Below, piece by piece: positions 1 to 8,826 of a stretch of 64,000 nucleotides of DNA. A model generated the notes under the pieces. The model was not told the DNA's origin and did no database searches. It worked only from the letters and a program-made list of their open reading frames with translations. How positions within the stretch are numbered: the stretch's first letter is position 1; each line of letters opens with the position of its first letter. The DNA comes from Robiginitomaculum sp. (GTDB lineage: Bacteria; Pseudomonadota; Alphaproteobacteria; Caulobacterales; Maricaulaceae): the NCBI GenBank assembly GCA_016765135.1, contig JAESQN010000015.1, positions 62,001-126,000 of the forward strand, read 5' to 3'. Position numbers and translations under genes: made by a program.

Positions 1-1
1 G

Positions 2-79
2 TTGATTTTTGGTGCGCTCATTGGGGAGTATTCACACAATGTTGCAGTGAATTCAATGCTGAAAGCTGTCAATCGGTGA
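2..79 (+). CDS. C-terminal fragment of an unidentified protein
   Basis: An open frame enters from the left edge and ends at a TGA at 77-79. It gives 25 residues, beginning LIFGALIGEY and ending LKAVNR. The hydrophobic stretch followed by a short basic tail would suit the end of a membrane protein. Too little is present for a family call. It is chosen over the other two frames only because its composition looks protein-like. No terminator is obvious in the 184 bases that follow, before the sigma factor gene. Confidence 0.4.
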   Translation: MIFGALIGEYSHNVAVNSMLKAVNR

Positions 80-263
80 GGTGGTTCTGATAAATCGGAC
101 AATTAACATTATAGAGTGGTGTAAGTTCCTGCTCGGCCTTGGAATTTTCAACACTTATGCGCGGGGGTAAAAGTAGACGCGTCATTCATAGCATTGCGTA
201 GCTTTACATGATACACTTGATGTATTATGCTTACTAATTGTCTTGAGTATGAAAGAAAACTAA

Positions 264-851
264 ATGTCAAAAATTTTGAAGGCATTTCAAAACCAGCAGC
301 AGGCGATCAGAAGGATAGTTGGCAAATACCGGTCCAACCCGGCAGATGTTGAAGATTTGGCACAGGACGTTTTTCTAGCGGGGTTTGCGGCGGAACTTCG
401 CGGTGATATTCATGAACCAGAGCGCTTGCTTTTTAGGATCGCTAAAAACCTGGCAATCAATGAAGTCGTGCGAAAAGTGAATACAACGTCACAATCTATT
501 GAGGATTCGTCAATCTCGTCTGTCTATAAGGATAAGAGCTTGATTTTAGCAGACGATGCGCTGGATGCGCGTCAACGTTTGTTCATTTTTTCACAGGCTC
601 TGGCAAGTTTGCCACCAGAATTAAGACGGGTATTTGTTATGCGAAGAGTTGAGGGGCTGAAATTCAAGCAAATCGCTACACGCTTAAATGTGTCTGTGAG
701 CCTGGTGGAAAAACGTGTTGCTGCGGCTATGCTACAGTGCCGCGCCTATTTGATTGAGAACGAATATGATCTTGCCGATTTCTGGGCTGACCCCAAACCA
801 AAGACACAGAGCGAAATAGAAGCGTTTAAAAACCGTGTTATAAAAGACTGA
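264..851 (+). CDS. ECF-family RNA polymerase sigma factor, FecI-like
   Basis: This 195-residue protein has the two-domain layout of extracytoplasmic-function sigma factors. Region 2 lies at about residues 8-75 and includes the segment VEDLAQDVFLAGF. Region 4 lies at about residues 112-165, with a helix-turn-helix around FKQIATRLNVSVSLVEKRV. The fit of region 4, and the FecR-type gene 18 bases downstream followed by a TonB receptor, place it in the FecI group. In that group, outer-membrane substrate binding is relayed through FecR to release or activate the sigma factor, which then transcribes the receptor gene. The ATG is preceded only by a weak purine run. The substrate is unknown. Family assignment is secure; the regulatory target is inferred from gene order. 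Confidence 0.93.
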   Translation: MSKILKAFQNQQQAIRRIVGKYRSNPADVEDLAQDVFLAGFAAELRGDIHEPERLLFRIAKNLAINEVVRKVNTTSQSIEDSSISSVYKDKSLILADDALDARQRLFIFSQALASLPPELRRVFVMRRVEGLKFKQIATRLNVSVSLVEKRVAAAMLQCRAYLIENEYDLADFWADPKPKTQSEIEAFKNRVIKD

Positions 852-869
852 TGTGACGAATAACGAGAT

Positions 870-1937
870 ATGAAAACAGATAGCCTAAATATAATACCCT
901 TGCCGGATAATAAGCGCATCGAAAGCGAGGCGGCTGAATGGATTATGCGCTTGCAAGAAGATAATATTACTGAAGCCAGGATCGCCGATTTTAAGCAATG
1001 GCGCTCTCAAAGTAACAGGCACAAAAAAACGTTCGAAGAATTATCCCGGTTTTGGGGTGGTTTGGATTTTGTGGAGCAGCTTGCGGACTATGGACAAAAT
1101 GATGCCGCCATAGAACCCGTGCAACAAGACCGCGCTGCGCGGAGAATGAAATACTTCAAACGTGTTGCGGTGGGCGCTCTTGCTGCGACGATACTTGTTA
1201 TGGTCGGGATACCCTCTTACAAGTTTGCGACACGAATAGAGCCTGGGTTTGCCGCAACCTACCAAACTGCAATTGGCGAACAAGAGACGATCAACCTGCC
1301 TGACGGGTCTCAAATTATCCTGAACACCAATAGTGTTGTCTCTGTCGCATTTTCAAAAGAAAACCGTAAAATATTCCTTTCCAAAGGAGAGGCGTTTTTT
1401 GAAGTAGAATCCGATAAAAGCAAGCCGTTTTCTGTCAACACGGACAAGGGCATTGTAACGGCCATAGGGACAGCATTTAGTGTACGGCTAACGGACAACA
1501 AACTCGATGTGTTGGTTACGGAGGGTCGTGTAACACTTAAATCAACGCCCCTAAAACCCACTTCTGATATTTTGATACCAAATAAACCCAAAGACGTGCT
1601 GCCAGTATTGGAAGTTTCTGCAGGGCAGGCGGCAGTTCTTGGCGGTGGGGTCGAAAGCGTTTCTATTGTTTTGCCCCCGGCCTTGGAAAAGCAAGTGGAT
1701 TGGCAAGACGGTGAGTTATCTTTCAAAGGTGAAACTTTGGGAGAAGTTATCAATGACATAAGCCGCTATACGGATCTCACCATAGAGATTGCAGGTGAAG
1801 ATTTGCGCGCCCAGAGAATTGTAGCCTATTACAAAGTCGGCGATGTTGAGCGTTTATTCGAAGCTTTAAATGTTATGGCCAATATCGAAGTTGAACGGGT
1901 GAGCAATACCCATGTTAAGCTTTACCGCCCAAATTAA
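870..1937 (+). CDS. FecR-like anti-sigma/sigma regulator, inner membrane
   Basis: The 355-residue product has the full FecR architecture. A cytoplasmic DUF4880-type helical domain covers about residues 18-65, with the AAEWIMRLQ motif expected to contact the sigma factor. One transmembrane helix follows at about 97-117. A periplasmic FecR domain spans about 130-225 and includes LPDGSQIILNTNS and GTAFSVR. A C-terminal domain of the secretin/TonB short N-terminal type spans about 275-355. It lies 18 bases after the sigma gene and should be co-transcribed with it. By analogy with FecI-FecR it senses the receptor's periplasmic signalling domain and controls the sigma factor across the membrane. 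Confidence 0.93.
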   Translation: MKTDSLNIIPLPDNKRIESEAAEWIMRLQEDNITEARIADFKQWRSQSNRHKKTFEELSRFWGGLDFVEQLADYGQNDAAIEPVQQDRAARRMKYFKRVAVGALAATILVMVGIPSYKFATRIEPGFAATYQTAIGEQETINLPDGSQIILNTNSVVSVAFSKENRKIFLSKGEAFFEVESDKSKPFSVNTDKGIVTAIGTAFSVRLTDNKLDVLVTEGRVTLKSTPLKPTSDILIPNKPKDVLPVLEVSAGQAAVLGGGVESVSIVLPPALEKQVDWQDGELSFKGETLGEVINDISRYTDLTIEIAGEDLRAQRIVAYYKVGDVERLFEALNVMANIEVERVSNTHVKLYRPN

Positions 1938-1999
1938 CCCCAATACTTACATTGTCACCTGCAAAACCGTGCAAAAAATAATAAAAAGTAAATAAAAAA

Positions 2000-2035
2000 G
2001 GAAAAAGCTTACGGGTTTACATATCTGGTCTGTCT
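2000..2035 (+). promoter_or_regulatory. Candidate ECF-type promoter for the TonB receptor
   Basis: After an A-rich tract (about 1972-1999) there is GGAAAAA at 2000-2006, followed by a GTCTGTCT block at 2028-2035. A GGAA-type -35 with a GTC-type -10 is typical of ECF promoters. The 21-base gap between the blocks is longer than usual, so this is a weak call. The 163-base intergenic stretch shows no clear housekeeping promoter. Confidence 0.22.
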
Positions 2036-2100
2036 ATAGGTATGAGGCCAAATGTAAAAGCTCTAAATATGTGCTTGTCATAATGCCAAAATGAAGAAAT

Positions 2101-5100
2101 ATGAGGATTCAAAATAAGTTTGTAACAACAGCAATATGTGTAGGCGCAACATTTGTGTTTACTACAATTGCCTTTGCACAGGATGCAAATGATCGATATG
2201 TGCTACGTGTTGATGGGGGGAAACTCGGCAAAGTTGTCGATGATGTGCATAAGCAAACTGATCTCGAATTTATATATTCTTTCGATTTGGTGAATGCGGA
2301 TGGGATTAACCCCGTTAACGGCAAGTACACATTGGATGAAGCATTAGCGATCATGTTCGAGGGAACAGGTCTTTCAGGTGGTCTCACAGATAGCGGGATG
2401 ATTGTCATCACGCGTGAGAAAAGCGCACAAGCGCAAACCCTTGGGGAAGACAACATGATTTCGAAGAACACAAAAAGATCACTATTGGCAAGCGTCTCAG
2501 CTTTGATATTTGGGGCCGCACAGGTTCCTGCGCTGGCGCAGGAAAGCACAAACACGGCCCAATCAGGCGTTCAAAATGTTGCCATCGGATCGGGCATAAT
2601 TGTGGGGCATGTGACGGATGTTAATTCTGGCGCGCCTTTAGCAGGGGCCATCTTGGTTCTTGAGGGCACAAAATATAGAACGTCTACCGATGTGCGCGGT
2701 CAATACCGTTTTCCTAATGTGCCTTCAGGGCGTTATGTGTTAAATATTGACTATCTGGGGTCGCCAAGTCAGTCTATGGATATTACCGTTGGAGCGGCTC
2801 GGAATGTTCAAAATTTTGAACTGGGCAGTCCTATAGACGAAGTCGTCACAACGGGAACCCGCTCTTCTTTAGCACAGGCTTTGAACCAGCAAAGGTCTGC
2901 CCCGAACAGCTCGACGGTCGTATCATCTGATTTGCTGAATAGTTTTCCTGCGGAAAATGTCTCGGAAGCTCTGCGCCGCGTATCGGGTGTGACCTTTTCT
3001 CGGAATGCCGCCACAGGAGACGGCACGAGTATTTCGGTTCGCGGTTTTAATCAAGATGCTATTAATATACAGTTAAATGGCCTGGAGCTACAAGGAACGG
3101 GTATAGATAGGGGGGTTGATCTTAGTAATTTCCTGGCGGACAATATTTCTAAAATCACTATTCATAAATCCTTGCTCCCAAGCCATGAAAGCTCGGGTTC
3201 TGGCGGTCTTGTAGAGATAGAAACCCGTTCAGGGCTTGACTATGGCGACAAATATTTAAGTGTTGGCCTTGAGCGCGAGCAGGGGTTTGCGGGCGGTTTT
3301 GGCGATGAGCTTCAAGCCAATATTACCGTAGCAAAGTCGTTTGGTGATAATTTTGGTGTGTCGGCTAATTTGCAATATCGAGACACAAACAGGATGAATA
3401 TCCAAGTGGCAAATAATCAAGATTTTATAACGGTTTTACCCGAAGGTCAAGCTTTCACATTCCGTCTACCTGTCAGCTTGGGGACATTTCCTTTTGAAGA
3501 ACAATTTTCTGAGCCTTTACGGTTAGGTGCTGTTTATACGCAACGCGAACGTGAACAAGAAAACTTGACAGCCTCCATCAATCTGGCATGGGATATTAGT
3601 GACCACACAGCCTTACGGTTTGATGTGCAGCGTTCTAATGTTAAAGCTGACACATCTTTCTCCCGAACTACTCAAGGTTTTTTTAGTTTTACAAGCCCTC
3701 TCTTTATTCCTGAACTGGATGGTGCTGTACGCTCGCGGAGAAATTTGGGATTTGTGAGACCATCAGGTGACCTTGATGTGGAGCAAAATGAGCTGACGAC
3801 AACCACATATAGTTTTCGGGGAGACACGGATGTTGGCCCGTGGGAACTTGAATACAAAGCAGGAATTTCTAGGTCTGTAAGCGACCAGACGGATGCATCA
3901 ATTGCCTATGCCGCTGGTGGCCTACAGAGAAATATTCTTGATTTTATCAATCCAGAAGGGATCGTCACTAATGTACAAGACAATGCGGCTATGGACGAAC
4001 GTGTTGTCAGCGATGGAGCGCTTGTTGTGGGTGATGGTATTTTCGTCCCAAACTTCTCTCAATTTGGTCTTGACTTTATCAACGATGCGTCAAATTATGA
4101 TGTTCTTAGGGCGACCCGCTCCGAAGGTCTCAATATAAGCGACAGCAAGACTTTAGAGTTGCGTACTCGCTATAATTTTTCAACTTCATTTGTTGATTAT
4201 TTTGAGGTCGGCGGTAGATATTCCGATACGGAACGGACCAATTCAAATGATGTTCTTGGAAATGTATCGTCAATTACACAGAACTTTGTTCGCAGATTTG
4301 GCAGTCCTACGTCCTTAACAGATCTTGGTGTAAATTCATTTGGCAACTCTCTGGATTTGTCAATTATAGGCGCGGACGGTTTTTCTGTACCTTTCTTGGG
4401 GGCTGGAAATCTCCAAAATATCATTAATCAAGTCGCCAATCTTACAGAAGATGATCCAAATACGCCAGAAAATGAAAGGCGTTTTAGACTTACTGATAAT
4501 ACGGTCTCTCCATTGGTAAGTGGTAACGCGATTTCGCCATTGACCATTACCGAGAAAAACATAGCGGGTTGGCTTCAGTCCAAGGTTACATTAAATAAAT
4601 TGGAAGTTGTTGGTGGTGTGCGGTTTGAGCAAGTTGATTTCACCGGAAGCTCCATCTCCTCGCCAAGTATACGCATGGACCCTGGATTTTTTAATTTTTT
4701 AAACCTAGGCGTCTTGGCCGATGCGGGGTTAGTGCAATTTGTTGATACGAGTGGTGTCCAAAACAAATGGACGCCGAGTCTTCTTGCGTCTTATCGCCAC
4801 TCGGATAATTTTGTCTCAAGGCTGGCTTATTTTCGCTCAACTACAAACCCGTCTCTTGCGGCCATTTCTGGCAATGAGTCAATTAGTCTTGATCTGCGCG
4901 CGGGGCGGGAAGCTATCTCTATTAGAGAACCTAACTCAGATTTAGCGCCGACGATAGTTGAAAATTTTGACTTAGATTTTTCTTATTTTTTCAAAGATAA
5001 TCCTGGGTTGATTCGGTTTGGTGCGTTTTACAAGAAAACATCTAATAACTTCACGAATGTCATTTCCCCTACAGCGGAGACTGGCGATTTACGGGCGCGT

Positions 5101-5772
5101 GTTGCTGAAGTATTCGCTCCCCTTGAAGCGAGTGAACCAGGTATTTTTGCAGACATACTGGCATTACCCGACACAACAGAATCTAGTCGGGTTCGACCTG
5201 AGAATGGTGAGGGCGGAGATATTTATGGTGTTGAGTTGGAAATTATTAGGCAGTTGGATTTCTTGCCTCAATCATGGCCTGAATATCTGAGTAACTTTAG
5301 TGTACTTGGCAATCTCACCTATACAACGGGGGACTTCCCCACGAATGTGATTGCACGTGATGACAACGGACAGCAAATTACGCTCACTTTCGACAGATTT
5401 TTACTTGGGCAGTCTGAATGGGCGGGTAATGCTTCGCTACGTTATGATGACGGGAGTTTATCTGGATCTTTGATTTATACTTACCAGGCAGCCAGCGTGC
5501 GAGGATTTAATGAGTTTGACCTAAACACTATTACACCCGAGTTTTCTACCCTTGATTTTAGACTGCAATATTCATTGGGTGGTGATGAAGGTAAGGGGCT
5601 TTACACGGTCTTTTTTGAAGGAGATGATTTGTTGAAAGGTCGTGAGACGGCTGATATACTCGGAGCAACCAGCTCGCAATTTGGTATAGAGCAATCCGAG
5701 CTCTTTCACCCGAATGCACTATTCTTTGGCGGTGGCCGCACTTTCACAGTGGGTGTCAGAGCCAGATTCTAA
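2101..5772 (+). CDS. TonB-dependent outer-membrane receptor with signalling (STN) domain and a second internal signal peptide
   Basis: This 1223-residue protein is probably the outer-membrane partner of the upstream sigma/FecR pair. Residues 1-26 form a signal peptide ending AFA. An STN signalling domain follows at about 32-107. Residues 119-147 then form a second complete signal peptide (a basic MISKNTKR start, a hydrophobic core and an ALAQ cleavage site). Next come a carboxypeptidase-regulatory-like beta domain at about 167-242, a TonB-box-like segment DEVVTTGTR near 251, a plug at about 265-380 and a 22-strand-type barrel ending in Phe (VGVRARF). Met119 at 2455 has its own good ribosome binding site, so a short receptor without STN may also be made. 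The transported substrate is unknown; the length and the regulatory-like domain suit a bulky organic ligand. Confidence 0.93.
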   Translation: MRIQNKFVTTAICVGATFVFTTIAFAQDANDRYVLRVDGGKLGKVVDDVHKQTDLEFIYSFDLVNADGINPVNGKYTLDEALAIMFEGTGLSGGLTDSGMIVITREKSAQAQTLGEDNMISKNTKRSLLASVSALIFGAAQVPALAQESTNTAQSGVQNVAIGSGIIVGHVTDVNSGAPLAGAILVLEGTKYRTSTDVRGQYRFPNVPSGRYVLNIDYLGSPSQSMDITVGAARNVQNFELGSPIDEVVTTGTRSSLAQALNQQRSAPNSSTVVSSDLLNSFPAENVSEALRRVSGVTFSRNAATGDGTSISVRGFNQDAINIQLNGLELQGTGIDRGVDLSNFLADNISKITIHKSLLPSHESSGSGGLVEIETRSGLDYGDKYLSVGLEREQGFAGGFGDELQANITVAKSFGDNFGVSANLQYRDTNRMNIQVANNQDFITVLPEGQAFTFRLPVSLGTFPFEEQFSEPLRLGAVYTQREREQENLTASINLAWDISDHTALRFDVQRSNVKADTSFSRTTQGFFSFTSPLFIPELDGAVRSRRNLGFVRPSGDLDVEQNELTTTTYSFRGDTDVGPWELEYKAGISRSVSDQTDASIAYAAGGLQRNILDFINPEGIVTNVQDNAAMDERVVSDGALVVGDGIFVPNFSQFGLDFINDASNYDVLRATRSEGLNISDSKTLELRTRYNFSTSFVDYFEVGGRYSDTERTNSNDVLGNVSSITQNFVRRFGSPTSLTDLGVNSFGNSLDLSIIGADGFSVPFLGAGNLQNIINQVANLTEDDPNTPENERRFRLTDNTVSPLVSGNAISPLTITEKNIAGWLQSKVTLNKLEVVGGVRFEQVDFTGSSISSPSIRMDPGFFNFLNLGVLADAGLVQFVDTSGVQNKWTPSLLASYRHSDNFVSRLAYFRSTTNPSLAAISGNESISLDLRAGREAISIREPNSDLAPTIVENFDLDFSYFFKDNPGLIRFGAFYKKTSNNFTNVISPTAETGDLRARVAEVFAPLEASEPGIFADILALPDTTESSRVRPENGEGGDIYGVELEIIRQLDFLPQSWPEYLSNFSVLGNLTYTTGDFPTNVIARDDNGQQITLTFDRFLLGQSEWAGNASLRYDDGSLSGSLIYTYQAASVRGFNEFDLNTITPEFSTLDFRLQYSLGGDEGKGLYTVFFEGDDLLKGRETADILGATSSQFGIEQSELFHPNALFFGGGRTFTVGVRARF
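2443..2457 (+). promoter_or_regulatory. Internal ribosome binding site and start codon within the receptor gene
   Basis: GGGGAAG at 2443-2449 lies five bases before an in-frame ATG at 2455-2457. Translation from here would start exactly at the second signal peptide. The upstream start at 2101 has a poorer SD (GAAGAAAT). Whether both starts are used is inference. Confidence 0.5.
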
Positions 5773-5781
5773 CTAACACTC

Positions 5782-5818
5782 GGCCCGCTTGCATCACAAG
5801 GCGAGCGGGCCATTTTTA
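5782..5818 (+). terminator. Rho-independent terminator after the TonB receptor
   Basis: Arms of 11 bases, GGCCCGCTTGC (5782-5792) and GCGAGCGGGCC (5801-5811), flank an 8-base loop and are followed by ATTTTTA. It begins nine bases after the receptor stop codon. Confidence 0.85.
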
Positions 5819-5848
5819 TTCCCATGTTTTTCAATTATTATGTAATCT

Positions 5849-5871
5849 CACTCTTTTGAAGAGTGTTTTTT
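5849..5871 (+). terminator. Hairpin plus T-run directly before the M16 protease start
   Basis: CACTCTT (5849-5855) and AAGAGTG (5859-5865) form a seven-pair stem with a TTG loop, followed by seven T residues that run into the GGAG ribosome binding site at 5872. It could be a back-up terminator or attenuator. If the TATTAT at 5836-5841 is a -10 box, it would instead be a stem-loop at the very 5' end of the protease mRNA. Confidence 0.45.
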
Positions 5872-5881
5872 GGAGTCTGTT

Positions 5882-8755
5882 TTGAAATTTCGTATTCTTG
5901 CTCTTATCTTCATTGCTGGGCTAGTCCTGACAAATTGTTCACCAAAGACCTCTGCGCCATCACAAACATATGATTTCGTCCACGAAATCAGCGACCTGAA
6001 ACCCGATCCAAATGTTGTTTACGGCAAGCTTGCTAATGGTTTGCGTTACGCGGTTATGCATAACAAAACCCCGAGCGGTACGGCGGCACTTAGGGTGCGG
6101 TTTGCTACCGGATCGTTGAACGAAACGGATGAACAGCGTGGCTTGGCGCATTTCTTGGAGCATATGGCCTTTAACGGCACCAAGAATGTTCCTGAAGGCG
6201 AAATGATAAAAAGGCTGGAACGTTACGGCCTGCAATTTGGCGCCGATACCAATGCTCATACCAATTTTACCGAGACAGTTTACAAGCTTAATCTGCCCGA
6301 AGTAAGCGAAGATATTTTGGATGAAGCGTTTTTCATCATGCGCGAGACCGCTGAAAATATGACTTTGGATCCAGGCGCGATTGACCGCGAGCGGGGCATT
6401 ATACATTCAGAAAAGCGTGCACGTAGCGATACTGCCAATTTTCGCGCCATGCTGGCCAAGCTTGAATTTTCCACGGGCGGTAGCCGCCTGATCGCACGTT
6501 TGCCCATTGGTACTGACGAAACTTTGAACACTATGCAGTCGGATTTGTTTGAAAGCTATTACCGTCAATATTACCGCCCGGAAAACACATTTGTCTTATT
6601 GGTCGGTGATGTTGATACGGACTTGGCTATCAAAAAAATCAAAGATACATTCGCGGATTGGCAGCCCGTCGGCGATGCGGGAATAATGCGCGAAATCGGC
6701 AAGGCTGATATTATTTCTGGCCGGGTTGGGTATTTTTCTGATCCCGGTATCCTTACCCATATAACTATTTCCGCGCTTAAGCCGTTTGAAGAAAAACCCG
6801 ATACGGTAGCGAACCGCAAGGCGCGCTTGGTTGATCGTTTGGGCATGCGAATACTTAACCGCCGCCTCGCACGTTTAAGCGAAGAATCGGATGCAGAGTT
6901 TCTATCGGCACGGGTTGGCGGTATGGGGTTATACAAAACTGCTAAGGGGGTGAGTTTAACCATACGCAGCCATCCCGATAATTGGCAAGCCGCTTTGGCG
7001 GCAGGCGAGCAGGAATTGCGCCGGGCCTTGCAATACGGATTTACCCCGGCCGAACTTAATGAACAAATTGCCCGTTCGCGATTGTCCTACACGGCGAGTG
7101 CCAAGGCCGCCGGAACACGCAGAACAATTGCGAGCTTTGGCCGCGGGCTTGCAACGTCCATCCTGAATGCCTATGGCAATGAACGGGTTTTCACTCACCC
7201 TTCAACAGGGTTGGAGCGCTTTGAAAGTTATGCAGATAGCATCACACCCGATCAAGTTTGGGACGCGTTTAAAACTAGGTGGAAGGGCATTGATAATCCG
7301 CTTTTATATTTAGCAACCAGTAAAAAAATCGACGACCCTAAGACGGCTATTCGTAATGCCTTAGAAGCCAGTAGGGCCGTAAAGCTTAGCGCGCCAGAAA
7401 CTAAAGATATTGGTAAATTCGCCTATTCAAACTTTGGCCCAGCGGGGAAAGTTGTTAGTGATACCTATGTGAAAGATATAGACGCGTACTTGGTGAAATT
7501 TGAAAATAATGTGTTTCTTAATTTCAAGCAAACAAAATTTTCGAAAGACCGAGTTGCTATCGAAATGGCAATCGGGGACGGAGCCTTGTCCGCTCCGCGC
7601 AAGGATGAAGCCCTTCGCAGGCTCGCCTATAACATGATGACCAATGGTGGCCTTAAAGCCCATAGTAAAGATGATATTCGTACTCTAATGGCGGGAAAGG
7701 CCGTTGGAGTAAGGTTTATGATTGATTATGACGGTGAGGCATTTCGTATGGGTATAACAACTATACCGTCTGATTTACGCGATCAATTCAATCTAATGAC
7801 CGCTAATGTTACGGCAGCGGGTTACAGAATAGACGCCAGAAACAACTATCTCAAAAGTATCAAGGCCTGGTATCCAACTCATGACGGAACGGCTCAGGGT
7901 GTATTAGAGCGCGAAGTGCCGCGCCTGATCCGCTCTGGCGACAAGCGTTATGGTTTCGGAGAAGAGGCCGAATTTTACAAACCAACCATAAGGGAAGTAA
8001 AAGACTGGATCGGGCCGCAACTGCAAAGCGGCATGATTGACATCACCATTGTTGGCGATATTGACAAAGATGCCGCCGTAAAAGCCGTAGCCGAGACTTT
8101 TGGTACGTTGCCAGTGCGCAAGAGTAGTTATGGTAGTTATCCTGAAATGACGAAATTGGTCTTCCCAAAGGGCAATATCAAACCAGTAAGTTTCACACAC
8201 CAAGGGGATAGCAATCAGGCAATATTGCGCATTTACTGGCCTGCGCCTGACGGTACAGATGTCGTTCGCACCCGCCGCCTGAATATCCTGCGTAATATAT
8301 TTCAGCGCCGAGTGATTGAGGTCATCCGCGAGGAAGAGGCCACAACCTATTCACCGGGGGTTGGTCGATATGGCGTGCGTAGGTTTGAGGATTACGGTTA
8401 TATATTTGTGACAATGGATATTGAGCCGGAAAACATCCCTACCATGATCTCGAAAATCCATGAAATCGCCGCAGATTTTCAAGCCATGAATATTAGTCAG
8501 GACGAGTTTAAGCGGGCTATAAAACCGGTTGTTGAGAAGCTCGACAGTTCACTGGAGAATAATGCATACTGGATTGGCGTGCTTGGCAACGCGCAAACCG
8601 ATAACTGGAGCATAGACAATTTTCGCACCCGGGAGCAGGCATATAAAGACATGAAACTGGCCGATATCAAACCCTATGCGGCCGAAATTTTCCGCAAGGA
8701 AAACGCATTTCATGTCCAGATTGTTCCTGCAAAAAGGGCGATCATCGACCAGTAA
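5882..8755 (+). CDS. M16-family (pitrilysin/insulinase) zinc metalloprotease, lipoprotein
   Basis: The 957-residue product is a two-halved M16 peptidase. A signal peptide ends in the lipobox LTNC (Cys19), so it should be lipid-anchored facing the periplasm. The inverted zinc motif HFLEH occurs at about residues 90-94, with the downstream glutamate in ERGIIHSEKRAR. The C-terminal half carries the usual inactive M16 repeat with the R-Y pair (about 840-855, GVGRYGVRR). I place the start at the TTG at 5882, because GGAG at 5872-5875 is correctly spaced for it; a TTG at 5870 would add four residues. M16 enzymes of this kind degrade peptides. Its position after the TonB receptor might link it to handling imported peptides, but two hairpins separate them, so co-regulation is unproven. 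Confidence 0.93.
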   Translation: MKFRILALIFIAGLVLTNCSPKTSAPSQTYDFVHEISDLKPDPNVVYGKLANGLRYAVMHNKTPSGTAALRVRFATGSLNETDEQRGLAHFLEHMAFNGTKNVPEGEMIKRLERYGLQFGADTNAHTNFTETVYKLNLPEVSEDILDEAFFIMRETAENMTLDPGAIDRERGIIHSEKRARSDTANFRAMLAKLEFSTGGSRLIARLPIGTDETLNTMQSDLFESYYRQYYRPENTFVLLVGDVDTDLAIKKIKDTFADWQPVGDAGIMREIGKADIISGRVGYFSDPGILTHITISALKPFEEKPDTVANRKARLVDRLGMRILNRRLARLSEESDAEFLSARVGGMGLYKTAKGVSLTIRSHPDNWQAALAAGEQELRRALQYGFTPAELNEQIARSRLSYTASAKAAGTRRTIASFGRGLATSILNAYGNERVFTHPSTGLERFESYADSITPDQVWDAFKTRWKGIDNPLLYLATSKKIDDPKTAIRNALEASRAVKLSAPETKDIGKFAYSNFGPAGKVVSDTYVKDIDAYLVKFENNVFLNFKQTKFSKDRVAIEMAIGDGALSAPRKDEALRRLAYNMMTNGGLKAHSKDDIRTLMAGKAVGVRFMIDYDGEAFRMGITTIPSDLRDQFNLMTANVTAAGYRIDARNNYLKSIKAWYPTHDGTAQGVLEREVPRLIRSGDKRYGFGEEAEFYKPTIREVKDWIGPQLQSGMIDITIVGDIDKDAAVKAVAETFGTLPVRKSSYGSYPEMTKLVFPKGNIKPVSFTHQGDSNQAILRIYWPAPDGTDVVRTRRLNILRNIFQRRVIEVIREEEATTYSPGVGRYGVRRFEDYGYIFVTMDIEPENIPTMISKIHEIAADFQAMNISQDEFKRAIKPVVEKLDSSLENNAYWIGVLGNAQTDNWSIDNFRTREQAYKDMKLADIKPYAAEIFRKENAFHVQIVPAKRAIIDQ

Positions 8756-8826
8756 TTTTTATAAAACCCCAGTAATTCTCGCAAAATAAATGCCAGGGTT
8801 AAATACCTACAACAGCTAGGTTGTTA

